Positions 35,642 to 44,757 of a stretch of 64,000 bases of DNA are shown piece by piece (the first letter of the stretch is position 1; every line of letters starts with the position of its first letter). Where the stretch lies: the NCBI GenBank assembly GCA_025463005.1, contig JAOAPR010000046.1:19645-83644 (forward strand), written 5' to 3'. The stretch comes from Bryobacterales bacterium (GTDB taxonomy: Bacteria > Acidobacteriota > Terriglobia > Bryobacterales > Bryobacteraceae). Made by a program: the position numbers and the translations under genes. The notes below the pieces were generated by a model. That model saw only the letters and a list, made by a program, of their open reading frames with translations, ran no database searches and was not told the DNA's origin.

Positions 35642-36126
35642 TTCTCTCTGCCTTCGTAAGCCTGCTTCAACAGCTTGACGTCGATCTTATTCATCTTGAG
35701 CATCGCGTCCATGACCCTCTTGGCTTTGTGAGGATCCTTGTCGCGCAACATTTCACCCAAAACCCTGGGGATGATCTGCCAGGACAACCCAAACTTGTCT
35801 TTGAGCCACCCGCAGCGGCTCGGCTGACCGCCCGCGCTCAGCTTCTCCCATAAGTCGTCGACTTCTTCTTGAGTTTCACAGTCCACGAACAACGAAATGG
35901 CTTCCGTAAACTTGAAAATGGGGCCTCCATTCAACGCCATAAATTTCTGCCCCTCGAGTTCGAAAGTGGCGGTCAAGACTGTTCCTTTTGGTCCCGGTCC
36001 TCCTTCTCCATTGCGGGTAACGTTCAGCACTTTGGAATTCTTGAAAATGGAAATGTAGTGGTTGATCGCCTCTTCCGCGTTGTTGTCGAACCACAAGAAC
36101 GTGGTGATTTTTTGCGAACCGGACAT
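35638..36126 (-). CDS. VOC/PhnB-family protein
   Basis: The 162-residue protein is of the PhnB/3-demethylubiquinone-methyltransferase-like glyoxalase family: QKITTFLWFDNNAEEAINHY, KVLNVTRNGEGGPGPKG, FMALNGGPIFKFTEAIS and FGLSWQIIPRVLGEML. VOC proteins are metal-binding or simple ligand-binding; no activity is assured. It is translationally coupled to the DoxX gene. Confidence 0.88.
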   Translation of the reverse strand: MSGSQKITTFLWFDNNAEEAINHYISIFKNSKVLNVTRNGEGGPGPKGTVLTATFELEGQKFMALNGGPIFKFTEAISLFVDCETQEEVDDLWEKLSAGGQPSRCGWLKDKFGLSWQIIPRVLGEMLRDKDPHKAKRVMDAMLKMNKIDVKLLKQAYEGREK

Positions 36127-36167
36127 CGGATCATTCTCCTTTCAATATGCGCGCCCTAAGCCGGGGT

Positions 36168-37529
36168 CTAGACTTTCCTCGCGAATTTGAAAAGGCTGCG
36201 CGGGTTGTCCGCCAGGATGTGCTTCAACTTATCGCTGTTCCGGCCTGCAATCTCCCAGATCCAGCGATTGAGCAATTCGCCATCGTTTGGCATCTGTCCC
36301 TCCTTCATGTTGGGATGCGGCCAATCCGTTCCGGTTATCACCCGGTCGGGAAATTCCTCAGCCAGCGCGCGCGCAAATGGTAAAACCTTGCTCCAGTCCT
36401 CCGGGCGGCTCGATCCGGTAAGACGCTCGGGACAGGTCAACTTGGCATAGCAATCCTGCTTGTCGCGAAAGAGCTGTAGAAATCGCTGGAAGGCAGGATC
36501 ACTCACGCCGTTGTTAATGGTTGGAACTGCCATGTGATCGAAGACGACCGGGATCGCAATCGCCTTGATGTGCGGTTCCAGATCCTGGAGATCAGCCGCT
36601 TCGCAATACAGATCGATATGCCAGTCATTTTTCAGCTTTCCTGCGTCCTTCAGGCGTTTTAGCCGGGTCGCCATCGTAACCATCTCCTCCGGTGGAGGAG
36701 GATTGGTGAGGCGCTTCACATAGCTGTAGCGCACGCCGCGCACACCGGCCGTATCGAGTTCTACCAGTTCTTCGTCCGATACATTCTTATCCACGAACGC
36801 AACACCCAAGGCTCTGCCCTTCGATTTCTTTAGAGCATTGAGCATGTAACTGTTGTCGGTGCCATGACACGTCGCTGCAACAATGACCTCGCCGGAGAAA
36901 CCAAGAAACATATCCAGCTCTTCCAGCTTTCTCCAGGGCGCGAACGCCGGGTCGTATTTCCTATCGTCCGACCAGAGAAAGGGCGTCATCCCATTACTGT
37001 TCACATGGCAATGGGTGTTGATCGCTCCAGGCGGCATTTCGAATGCAGGTTTGTCGGGCTTTGAGTTGGGCTCAAGATTCCTGGGCAGGGGTTTGGCCTT
37101 CTTGCGCGGCTTGTCATTGTAGTGGTGCCTGTTGACCTCCCGCGTCTCGGAGACCATCGTGTACTCTCGGCCTTCCTCCATCTGGTATTTCTCTGAAAGA
37201 TGGTTGACGATGACATCCTCGAGATCGAGCCCCAGATCTTTGCGCAGCCGATCACCCAGCGGTCCTTTTCGATCCGGCTTGTCGCCCAGGGCAAAGTTGA
37301 CCGAAACCCGCTTGCTGGGACCTTCTTCATCGCCCACGATGCAGTACGTCCAAGGCGTGAGTGTTGTTGCGACCCGGTTTCGTAGAACCGTATTCTTCGG
37401 CTCTTCTGTCACCGGGTCCAGCGATTGATGGTCTTTGAGGAGAGCATGCATCTTCCTGAGAAGTTCTCCGTCGTTCTCAAGAAAAAAGCTCTCCATCTCC
37501 TTCGAACACTTAACCTCAAGATTTGGCAT
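36168..37529 (-). CDS. Amidohydrolase-2 family protein with extra N-terminal domain
   Basis: The protein has 453 residues from the ATG at 37527-37529 (a GTG at 37556 would add nine). The C-terminal 290 residues are a PF04909-type TIM-barrel amidohydrolase: INTHCHVNSNG, VAATCHGTDNS, VVFDHMAVPT and ITGTDWPHPN, providing metal and catalytic residues as in 2-pyrone-4,6-dicarboxylate lactonase relatives. The first about 150 residues (LEVKCSKEMESFFLENDGEL...) have no counterpart that I recognise in this family and end in a basic linker. It starts the minus-strand gene series with VOC, DoxX and SRPBCC. Confidence 0.8.
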   Translation of the reverse strand: MPNLEVKCSKEMESFFLENDGELLRKMHALLKDHQSLDPVTEEPKNTVLRNRVATTLTPWTYCIVGDEEGPSKRVSVNFALGDKPDRKGPLGDRLRKDLGLDLEDVIVNHLSEKYQMEEGREYTMVSETREVNRHHYNDKPRKKAKPLPRNLEPNSKPDKPAFEMPPGAINTHCHVNSNGMTPFLWSDDRKYDPAFAPWRKLEELDMFLGFSGEVIVAATCHGTDNSYMLNALKKSKGRALGVAFVDKNVSDEELVELDTAGVRGVRYSYVKRLTNPPPPEEMVTMATRLKRLKDAGKLKNDWHIDLYCEAADLQDLEPHIKAIAIPVVFDHMAVPTINNGVSDPAFQRFLQLFRDKQDCYAKLTCPERLTGSSRPEDWSKVLPFARALAEEFPDRVITGTDWPHPNMKEGQMPNDGELLNRWIWEIAGRNSDKLKHILADNPRSLFKFARKV

Positions 37530-37621
37530 GTTTTGTTCAAGTTTAACCGGTCGCACGAAAGTCGAGGGCCCGACTGTCGGACAATGGGATAGAACCCCCG
37601 CGACTCCTTATCTCTTCTGAA

Positions 37622-39409
37622 GTGGCGCTCTTACTCAATACCAACAAGATCTCGAAATCCTTCGGTGCTGCACCGTTGTTTCGCAACGTGTCTTTCAGCA
37701 TTCAGGAAAGCGACCGATTGGGCCTGATTGGACCGAACGGTTCCGGCAAGTCCACGTTGCTGCAAATCCTGGCCAAGCGCATTGAGCCGGACTCCGGCGA
37801 TCTGGTGCTCCGCAGCGGCACGCGTCTGGTCTATGTTCCTCAGGATTCTCAGTTCGAGCCCGGGGAATCGATCCGAGGCGTGATGCGGCGGGCTATGCGC
37901 TCCGCTGGGCTGCCGGAATCGGAATGGCAGGCACGCGAGGCGGAAACCCTGGGCCGCGCCGGCTTCCGGGATTTCGATGCCGAAGCAGCCACGCTCTCCG
38001 GAGGCTGGGGCAAACGGCTCTCTATCGCCGAAGCTCTGGTACAAAAACCGGAAATCATCCTGCTCGACGAACCCACCAATCACCTCGACCTGGCGGGTAT
38101 CGAGTGGTTGGAAAAATCCCTACAGGGTGCGCCCTTCGCATGCGTGATCGTCAGCCACGATCGCTACTTTCTCGAAAACGTACCGACGAGAATGGCGGAT
38201 CTGAACCGCGTCTATCCCGATGGGATTTTCTATGTCGCCGGCAATTATAGCTCCTACCTGGAACAGAAGGCTGAGTTCCTGCACGCCCAGGCTAGGCGTC
38301 AAAGCGCGTTGGAGAACCGTGTGCGCATCGAAATGGATTGGCTGCGGCGGGGTCCCAAGGCGCGTGCAACCAAGGCCAAAGCGCGCATTGACAACGCAGG
38401 CGAACTGATCGCTGAGCTTTCCGACCTCCGGTCCAGAAGTCAGACCGCCGACGCCAACATCGACTTCGTCGCAACAGGCCAACAAACCAAACGCCTGGTC
38501 CATCTAGAAGACGTCGCGTTTGGATTCGATGAAAGGACGCTGTTTGAAAATCTCGACTTTACGATCACCGCAGGGATGCGAGTTGGCCTGGTAGGACCGA
38601 ACGGCAGCGGCAAGACCACACTTCTCCAGCTCCTGCGAGGTGAGATCGCGCCGCTCAAGGGTGAGATCCAGCGTGCCGAGACACTGCGGATCGTCTACTT
38701 CGACCAGCGGCGCCAGATCGATCCGGATTTGACTCTCCGGCGAGCACTCGCACCGGATAGCGATTCAGTGATCTATCGCGATCGCGTGATTCACGTCGCT
38801 TCATGGGCGGCCCGTTTCCTGTTTGCAAATGAGCAACTGGATCAACCTGTCAGCAAGTTATCTGGAGGCGAGCGCGCGCGGGTATTGATCGCGAACCTGA
38901 TGCTTCAGCCGGCCGACCTGCTCCTTCTCGACGAGCCGACCAACGATCTCGATATTCCGACGCTCGAGATCCTGGAAGAGAGCCTGCTCGAATTCAAGGG
39001 CGCGCTTGTTCTTGTTACTCACGACCGCTATTTGCTGGATCGCGTTTCGACCGTCGTCCTGGGACTGGATGGGAGCGGGAAAGCGGAACGCTTCGCCGAC
39101 TACTCACAGTGGGCAGCAGATCAGGCCGAACGCAAGCAGGCGAAACCAAGAGCGCCCGCACCAAAAGCGGCGGCGACTGAACCCCAGAAGAAGAAATTGT
39201 CTTACCTGGAAAACCGCGAGTACGAATCGATCGAACAGAGAATTTCCACCATGGAGGAAGCCCTCCACGCAAAGCGCGCTTCGTTACAGGAAGCTGCGCT
39301 GAAAGACGCACGTCTTCTCGAACAGATTTATCGGGAGATCGAAGCGTCGCAGCAGGAAGTCGATTTGCTGTACGCGCGGTGGGCCGAGTTGGAAGAAAAG
39401 GTCCGGTAG
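37622..39409 (+). CDS. ABC-F ATPase (Uup-like)
   Basis: The 595-residue soluble protein has two ABC domains and no membrane segment. Walker A GPNGSGKST and GPNGSGKTT, signatures LSGGWGKRLSIAEA and LSGGERARVLIA, and Walker B EIILLDEPTNHLDL and LLLLDEPTNDLDI are intact. The inter-domain linker is charged and helical (P-site tRNA interaction motif region), and the C-terminal tail is a coiled coil (LENREYESIEQRISTMEE). This matches Uup-type ABC-F proteins, which act on ribosomes or DNA structures. It starts with GTG at 37622. Confidence 0.93.
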   Translation: MALLLNTNKISKSFGAAPLFRNVSFSIQESDRLGLIGPNGSGKSTLLQILAKRIEPDSGDLVLRSGTRLVYVPQDSQFEPGESIRGVMRRAMRSAGLPESEWQAREAETLGRAGFRDFDAEAATLSGGWGKRLSIAEALVQKPEIILLDEPTNHLDLAGIEWLEKSLQGAPFACVIVSHDRYFLENVPTRMADLNRVYPDGIFYVAGNYSSYLEQKAEFLHAQARRQSALENRVRIEMDWLRRGPKARATKAKARIDNAGELIAELSDLRSRSQTADANIDFVATGQQTKRLVHLEDVAFGFDERTLFENLDFTITAGMRVGLVGPNGSGKTTLLQLLRGEIAPLKGEIQRAETLRIVYFDQRRQIDPDLTLRRALAPDSDSVIYRDRVIHVASWAARFLFANEQLDQPVSKLSGGERARVLIANLMLQPADLLLLDEPTNDLDIPTLEILEESLLEFKGALVLVTHDRYLLDRVSTVVLGLDGSGKAERFADYSQWAADQAERKQAKPRAPAPKAAATEPQKKKLSYLENREYESIEQRISTMEEALHAKRASLQEAALKDARLLEQIYREIEASQQEVDLLYARWAELEEKVR

Positions 39410-39449
39410 TTTAGCGGGTGGGTTGAAGTGGTCCACCACCGGGCGTAGC

Positions 39450-40382
39450 ATGCGGAGTGTGGTGACCATCCTGGGAGCGGGCGGCGCAATCGGCAACGAA
39501 CTTCTCAAAGAGCTCAGCGCTCGCAACGAGCCTATTCGGCTAGTCAGCCGAAATCCCAAGCCGGTTCAGGGCGTAGCCGAAGTAGTCGCAGCCGATCTCT
39601 CGAACCTTGATGACACCGTGAAAGCCGTTTCCGGTTCCAGAGTTGCGTTTCTGGTTGTCGGTCTGAAGTATGACCTCAAGCTATGGCGGGAAATGTGGCC
39701 TCGCATCATGAGCAATGCCATTGAGGCCGCTAAACGCTCCAACGCCCGGCTTGTCTTTCTCGACAACGTGTATATGTACGGAAAAGTGGACGGTCCGATG
39801 ACTGAGGAAACACCCTTCCGGCCTTGCAGCAAGAAGGGCGAGGTCCGCGCGGAGATCGCCACCATGCTTTTGAATGAAATCAAGGCGGGTAACACTACGG
39901 CGCTGATCGCGCGCGCCGGGGACTTTTACGGGCCTCGCGTTCAGACCGCGATACCTACCGTAATGGTGTTCGATAAATTCGCCAAGGGTGCGAAAGCGAA
40001 CTGGCTGGTTAACGACTCCGTGAAGCACTCGTTCACATTCACGCCGGATGTGGGAAAGAGCTTGGTTTTGCTGGCGGAGACTGAAACCGCATGGAACCAG
40101 AGCTGGCACGTTCCTAGTGCGCCTGATCCACCCACGGGAAAAGAGTTGATCGAACTCGCGGCGAAAGAGTTCGGGACGCAACCAAAGTATCGCGTTCTAA
40201 CAAAACCTATAATCTGGGCTGCCGGGTGGTTCGACAGCACCATCCGAGAGTTGTACGAAATGCTCTATCAGTATGACGTCGATTACGTTTTTGATTCGAC
40301 AAAATTCGCGAAGGCCTTCGCTTTTAAAGCGACTTCTTACGCCGACGGCGTCCGTCGATGCGCCCAAGCCTACAGGCAATAG
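39450..40382 (+). CDS. NAD(P)-dependent epimerase/SDR family protein
   Basis: The protein has 310 residues from the ATG at 39450, giving VVTILGAGGAIGNELLKEL as the dinucleotide-binding GxGGxIG loop right at the N-terminus. The extended-SDR pattern continues with VFLDNVYMYGK and RAGDFYGPRVQ. The catalytic Tyr-x3-Lys is in YMYGK. The substrate is unknown, as for many NAD-dependent epimerase/dehydratase-like proteins. It starts 40 nt after the ABC-F gene, possibly co-transcribed. Confidence 0.85.
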   Translation: MRSVVTILGAGGAIGNELLKELSARNEPIRLVSRNPKPVQGVAEVVAADLSNLDDTVKAVSGSRVAFLVVGLKYDLKLWREMWPRIMSNAIEAAKRSNARLVFLDNVYMYGKVDGPMTEETPFRPCSKKGEVRAEIATMLLNEIKAGNTTALIARAGDFYGPRVQTAIPTVMVFDKFAKGAKANWLVNDSVKHSFTFTPDVGKSLVLLAETETAWNQSWHVPSAPDPPTGKELIELAAKEFGTQPKYRVLTKPIIWAAGWFDSTIRELYEMLYQYDVDYVFDSTKFAKAFAFKATSYADGVRRCAQAYRQ

Positions 40383-40424
40383 GGAGCTCCGACTGGACGC
40401 CGCCGCGAGAGTAGTCGAGAGTAG

Positions 40425-41051
40425 CTACCAGCGGATTCCAAAGGTCACCGGAACCATGTCCGCGTGTCTGTCGCCAAAGATCACCCGGTGATAGCGAGCT
40501 TCCGCATAGACCTTTACGTTCCATCGCGTGCCGAAGGATAAGCCGAGGCCGCCATTGACGCCGGGCTTGTTGACGCTGTACGAAGTGATTACCTGGTCGG
40601 CGGGGATCGCAGCCCGGAAGAATCCAAAGAACGGATCGAAGCCCCTAAAGATCGCGACCGTTGGCTGTGTGAACTCCTGACGCCAGTGGTAGAGACCGCC
40701 TCCTCCTATGAAGTACAGGTCCACGGGACCGCGTGGGTTCGTGTGCACGATCGGATTCAACGTGAGAGACCAAAGGTTGACGTTTCCACCCGGAAATCCG
40801 AGGCTGTTGAGCGTGCCGCCGTTGATATCGAATTGGCTGTCGTTAAACTGTACGAGTGCGCCCACGTACTTGTGAAAATTGAACCCGGCGCCGGCGTCGA
40901 CATTCCAGCCTGGGTCGAGACGGGTTCCCGTTTCTCCCACGGGCGTGGTGAAACCAGCTCCTACGTTAAAGGCGAACGGTGGTGTCTCCTGAGCGCTGAC
41001 CGCCCCCAGTAGCAACAGTCCGATTCCTGAAGTTAGCAGAATGTTTTTCAT
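40425..41051 (-). CDS. Outer-membrane beta-barrel protein
   Basis: The 208-residue protein has a signal peptide (LLTSGIGLLLLGAVSAQ) and alternating strands typical of an 8-stranded OMP: FAFNVGAGFTTPVGE, WNVDAGAGFNFHKYVG, GGLGLSFGTRWNVKVYAEARYH, ending VTFGIRW with a terminal aromatic. No specific function is indicated. Confidence 0.82.
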   Translation of the reverse strand: MKNILLTSGIGLLLLGAVSAQETPPFAFNVGAGFTTPVGETGTRLDPGWNVDAGAGFNFHKYVGALVQFNDSQFDINGGTLNSLGFPGGNVNLWSLTLNPIVHTNPRGPVDLYFIGGGGLYHWRQEFTQPTVAIFRGFDPFFGFFRAAIPADQVITSYSVNKPGVNGGLGLSFGTRWNVKVYAEARYHRVIFGDRHADMVPVTFGIRW

Positions 41052-41179
41052 TGGAATTTCCTTCCTCCCACACCCGTAAGATCTCGCCGCGGAAATAGAG
41101 TTTCAGAGTAGGTTCGGGTGTTTGAGGACAGTATGTTACGCGCTTTTCGGCGTAACGAAAATTCCGCTTTTGAATCGAA

Positions 41180-41707
41180 CTATATCTCCGTGTCGGACAC
41201 GCAGTCACGCCGTGATGAGACTAACGGCCGGCTCAGCCGTTTTCTTGCAGCCTGTCGGGCAATGTCTCTGGCAGCGCGCCGTGCCCGAAGGAGCCGAATT
41301 CGGATGGCGGTAGGACTGGCTCCCGTGCGGGAAGATAGCTCCTTCACCGTGACTCCCTCCAGTTGTGCCTCCAGCAATGCGCGGTCCCGCGCCTTGCAAC
41401 CGCTCAGGATTCGCGAGACGTCGATCGCCGCCCAGTTCAAGGCGGCAGTTCTGTCAGGCGTCTCCTGCAGGCCCTGGTGGCGGCGCTCATACCGGATCAA
41501 CTTACGAAAATAGTTGAGCGCGATGGTGTTAACCCAGGTGGCGAGAATGCGCTCGTCGCGAAGTTGATCCAGCCGTTCCCAGCCCCTGAGCCAAGCCGAT
41601 TGAGCAATGTCAACGGCTGTATCTCGCAGGACTCCCCTTGAAAGCAGGAAACGAACGGTTCCATCCAGACCCTTTTCGTATGCTCTTCCGTATCGTTCTC
41701 GTGTCAT
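41180..41707 (-). CDS. ECF-type RNA polymerase sigma factor
   Basis: The protein has 175 residues. Region 2 is AVDIAQSAWLRGWERLDQLRDERILATWVNTIALN, and region 4 LEGVTVKELSSRTGASPTAIRIRLLRARRA is a clear HTH. No anti-sigma factor is adjacent, so the cue is unknown. It has no ankyrin or transport neighbour typical of regulated ECF pairs. It lies 128 nt from the OMP gene on the same strand. Confidence 0.85.
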   Translation of the reverse strand: MTRERYGRAYEKGLDGTVRFLLSRGVLRDTAVDIAQSAWLRGWERLDQLRDERILATWVNTIALNYFRKLIRYERRHQGLQETPDRTAALNWAAIDVSRILSGCKARDRALLEAQLEGVTVKELSSRTGASPTAIRIRLLRARRAARDIARQAARKRLSRPLVSSRRDCVSDTEI

Positions 41708-41873
41708 CGAAAACCTCTTGGCATGCCTGGTAGGCCGGATAGCACGTGGTCCGCCAGAGCCATACGACCCGGTAATTCAACTGAATCAAAGGAATAGAAA
41801 GGATGTGCGCGTTAAGTTCGGCGCTGCACTTCCACTCATCGGCAACCGTAACGGAAGAACGGTTCCTACGGCG

Positions 41874-42143
41874 CTAGCTCGCTCTCTTGCGGTTCGTGTG
41901 TGTGCCCTCCGCAATAAAGTCCCGGAGGGTTAGTTCGTAGCGTCGCGCGGCTATGGATACGGCGCTATTTGCATGAACCAAAGCAGCTTCCAGGTGCTTG
42001 GCGTTACGACCGCGGACGTCGGCTAACAGTTCTGCCGTCTTCCGTTGGAGAACCAGCGCATCCCGGTATTGCTCCCGCGCCTTTGCCAAACTCACCTGGA
42101 GCTCAGCCAGGGACCCGATCGGGATCTGCCGAACCCGTTTCAC
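41874..42143 (-). CDS. Small coiled-coil-like hypothetical protein
   Basis: The frame has 89 codons from a GTG at 42143, with GGGAGAG upstream. It is helical throughout: SLAELQVSLAKAREQYRD, RKTAELLADVRGRNAKHLEA. No family was recognised. The longer open frame (to 42374) would overlap the divergent BON lipoprotein start, so the shorter form is preferred. Confidence 0.45.
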   Translation of the reverse strand: MKRVRQIPIGSLAELQVSLAKAREQYRDALVLQRKTAELLADVRGRNAKHLEAALVHANSAVSIAARRYELTLRDFIAEGTHTNRKRAS

Positions 42144-42358
42144 ACGATGCTCTCCCAGCCCAAAACAACGGATAGCGTTCCACTTCTTATTGCGCAATTC
42201 CCGTGCCAACGGCGGAGAGACGTAAGTGGTTCCTGTGAATGGTATTTGAGGATCACGATCACGCCAATGCGCGGAAAAATCTTCCGGGTGTCTGCGACCG
42301 TTGTGCTCGCACGAAACGCCAGCCCTACGGCGAGGATCTCCGGGACGGGAGGCTGTAT

Positions 42359-42976
42359 ATGCGAACGGCCACATTTCTAATTAGTATTGGATTCCTGCTC
42401 ATGGCAGGATGCTCTGAAAGGGGGAGCACAACGGCCGCCAGTGCCCCTAGTGGAATGACCAATTCGGAACTGGAACAGGCGATTCAGTCGCGCCTGAACG
42501 CCGATCCTGACTTGGCAGCGGCCAAGATTAAAGTCGACGCAGATGCCAAGGCGAATAAGGTCACTCTGTCGGGTACCGTATCGTCGGAGTCGTTGCGCAC
42601 CCGCGCCGTCGAAATCGCGAAATCCGTGCGACCAGACCTGGAGATCACTGACAAAATCGAGGTCAAACCGAGGGAAGTTTCGCGCAGCGAGTATACGGAA
42701 CAAATGGCGCGCGACGCGAGAGAACGAGCCAAAGCGTCAGGCGACACTATCGGTTCGTCGATCGATGACGCTTGGATTCACACGAAGATCGCGTCAAAGT
42801 TGATCGTGGACAAGGACACGCCGGCCCGCAAGATCAATATCGACGTAGCTGACGGCGTCGTCACCCTGCGGGGCGAGGTGGATACACCAGCTGCGAAACA
42901 AGAGGCTGAACGAATCGCCAAGGAGACTGAGGGCGTAAAGCGAGTGAGGAACCTTCTGAAAGTGACCAACGGGTAG
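42359..42976 (+). CDS. Lipoprotein with two BON domains
   Basis: The protein has 205 residues from the ATG at 42359 behind GGGAGG. The lipobox FLLMAGC gives an N-terminal lipidated Cys. Two BON-type repeats follow: IKVDADAKANKVTLSGTVSSESLRT and INIDVADGVVTLRGEVDTPAAK. BON domains bind membranes or glycans and occur in periplasmic stress proteins (OsmY-like). It is followed by a strong hairpin at 42999. Confidence 0.88.
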   Translation: MRTATFLISIGFLLMAGCSERGSTTAASAPSGMTNSELEQAIQSRLNADPDLAAAKIKVDADAKANKVTLSGTVSSESLRTRAVEIAKSVRPDLEITDKIEVKPREVSRSEYTEQMARDARERAKASGDTIGSSIDDAWIHTKIASKLIVDKDTPARKINIDVADGVVTLRGEVDTPAAKQEAERIAKETEGVKRVRNLLKVTNG

Positions 42977-42998
42977 TTACTGTCGTGTTAGCTAAAAC

Positions 42999-43021
42999 GA
43001 GGGACGCATGTTGCGTCCCTC
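42999..43021 (+). terminator. Terminator-like hairpin after BON gene
   Basis: GAGGGACGCA (42999-43008) and TGCGTCCCTC (43012-43021) form a perfect 10-bp stem with a 3-nt loop, preceded by AAAA; there is no T-run after it. It ends the BON gene transcript and also borders the remnant of the minus-strand GNAT gene. Confidence 0.55.
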
Positions 43022-43028
43022 CGGCTGC

Positions 43029-43260
43029 TCGGAGGCTTGCCTCTGCGTCGTAATGCGTCGGATACCAAGACGCCGCACTCTTTAGGGCGGTCGCAAGCTC
43101 CAGGTTTGAAGCCTGATACACATACGCACCACCCTCCTAAACCGCGCCAAAACCGCGGGCGTTTAGTGAGCGGTTGAACAGCTTCAACCAGCATCCTGCA
43201 TTTTCCAGTACAGAAACGCGTTCGCTCCGGCATCTAAATGCCCGGTCCCCCAGGGTGCGT
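43029..43260 (-). pseudogene. 3' remnant of a GNAT-like acyltransferase
   Basis: Read on the minus strand, this stretch matches the C-terminus of the intact 44758 protein. SERVSVLENAGCWL corresponds to RQNIHVLENLGCWL, and YQASNLELATALKSAA plus SWYPTHYDAEASL corresponds to YKSSNKELATTLQTAA plus LWYPTQFDGDASL. A TAG interrupts the frame just upstream of the EGGAYVYQ stretch. The 5' portion upstream of about 43260 is not recognisable and the normal stop after ASL is absent. It is a decayed, inverted extra copy of the family present at 44758 and 56771. Confidence 0.7.
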
Positions 43261-43383
43261 TCCGACTAGTACCAGGACGCTCTTTCCGGTACCATCATTG
43301 GCGAGCCATTAAGTATTGAGAATTTTGAACCGCAGGTTCGGCCGCTCGATTGCAAGGCGACAGCCCGGGGCGGCTGGATCTTC

Positions 43384-43635
43384 ATGGATACTCGAGAAAT
43401 GCTTTCGCAGGCAATGGAGTTGCCGAGGTCGAAACTTATCGGGAAGGAAAAGCTCGCAGAGTTGGAGCGCTGGGACTCGTTGGCTCTCCTGAATTTCATG
43501 GCTCTGGTGGACGCTAACTGTCAGATAACACTATCTGCGGACGGACTTCTCAAGTGCGAGTCGATCGCCGAGGTCGAGAAGCTCATAACGGAAGCGCGAA
43601 GCAGGAGTGATGAAAGCGTCCATCAGCGCGATTGA
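43384..43635 (+). CDS. Acyl carrier protein
   Basis: The 83-residue carrier protein has the phosphopantetheine attachment Ser in ERWDSLALLNFMAL. Three-helix bundle features are visible (TREMLSQAMELPRSKL, VEKLITEARS). It is directly coupled to the KASIII gene (28-nt overlap of frames) and likely supplies acyl groups to the GNAT-like enzyme at 44758. It is distinct in sequence from the second carrier protein at 55144. Confidence 0.82.
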   Translation: MDTREMLSQAMELPRSKLIGKEKLAELERWDSLALLNFMALVDANCQITLSADGLLKCESIAEVEKLITEARSRSDESVHQRD

Positions 43636-44650
43636 GTACTATCTGCCTGGAAACGTGCTCTCATCGGCGCACCTGGCCGCTGAGTTTCCGGATTGGCCGG
43701 TAGAAAAAATTGAGAGCAAGACCGGCATTCGGGAACGGCATATCGCCGGCGCCCATGAATGCTCTTCAGATCTCGGTTTCATCGCGGCTCGCAAGCTGTT
43801 CGATAGCGGCGCGTGTAATCCCGACGTTATTGATTACGTGCTGTTTTGCACGCAGAGTCCGGATTATTTCCTGCCATCGACGGCGTGCCTGCTTCAGGAT
43901 CGTTTAGGTATTCCAACCTCTGCGGGGGCTCTCGATTTCAATTTAGGGTGCTCGGGGTTTGTGTATGGTCTGAGCCTCGCCCAGGGACTCATCGAAACGG
44001 GTCAATCTAAACGCGTTTTGCTCATTACGGCAGAGACGTACAGTAAGTTCATCCACCCCTCTGACAAAAGCGTGCGCACAATCTTCGGGGACGCCGCGGC
44101 AGCCACGCTGATTGAAGGCGTCGAGGCTGGTGGGGGACCCGATATTGGTCCGTTTGTTTTCGGCACCGATGGTAGTGGCGGCAACAATCTGATTGTCGCG
44201 ACAGGTGGGATGCGTTCTCCCCGTTCGAGCAAGACAGCGATCGCGGTGGAGGCGGAGAGCGGCAACTGGCGTTCGCAGGACAATTTGTACATGGATGGCC
44301 CCAAAATCTTCGAGTTCACTTTGCGCGTTGTACCCGAGTGCGTGACCGAGTTGCTCTCAAGATCCGGGAAGCGTATCGACGAGATCGATCGCTTCATCTT
44401 CCATCAGGCCAACGAGTTCATGTTGGATCACCTGAGGAAAAAGCTATGCCTTGCCCCGGAGCGGTTCTCAGTGGCATTGAGGGACTGCGGAAATACCGTT
44501 TCTGCTTCGATTCCTATCGCCATGAAGGACGACCGCGACGCTGGCAGGTTTCTGGAGAGCGATCTAGCGATGCTGGTGGGCTTCGGTGTGGGGTACTCCT
44601 GGGCTGGGACTCTAGTGAGATGGCCTCGAAGCCGAGACGTAGCCTCGTGA
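43610..44650 (+). CDS. 3-oxoacyl-ACP synthase III (KASIII/FabH-like)
   Basis: The 346-residue thiolase-fold enzyme starts at 43610, or the GTG three bases earlier. The active-site Cys is in FNLGCSGFVYG, His in FIFHQANEF and Asn in DCGNTVSASIP: the Cys-His-Asn triad of KASIII enzymes. It would make or extend an acyl-ACP, or transfer an acyl chain to another acceptor, outside the primary FAS set. It is co-encoded with the ACP upstream and the GNAT-like protein downstream. Confidence 0.9.
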   Translation: MKASISAIEYYLPGNVLSSAHLAAEFPDWPVEKIESKTGIRERHIAGAHECSSDLGFIAARKLFDSGACNPDVIDYVLFCTQSPDYFLPSTACLLQDRLGIPTSAGALDFNLGCSGFVYGLSLAQGLIETGQSKRVLLITAETYSKFIHPSDKSVRTIFGDAAAATLIEGVEAGGGPDIGPFVFGTDGSGGNNLIVATGGMRSPRSSKTAIAVEAESGNWRSQDNLYMDGPKIFEFTLRVVPECVTELLSRSGKRIDEIDRFIFHQANEFMLDHLRKKLCLAPERFSVALRDCGNTVSASIPIAMKDDRDAGRFLESDLAMLVGFGVGYSWAGTLVRWPRSRDVAS

Positions 44651-44757
44651 CGCGTCCCGCGGCTCAATGCGAGTCGGGGCGGAAACCGGATGCCACAAAT
44701 AAGAGTTGCATTGCAACTTTGCCACTTTCTTATCGCGCGATCGCGAGAACAATTTGA

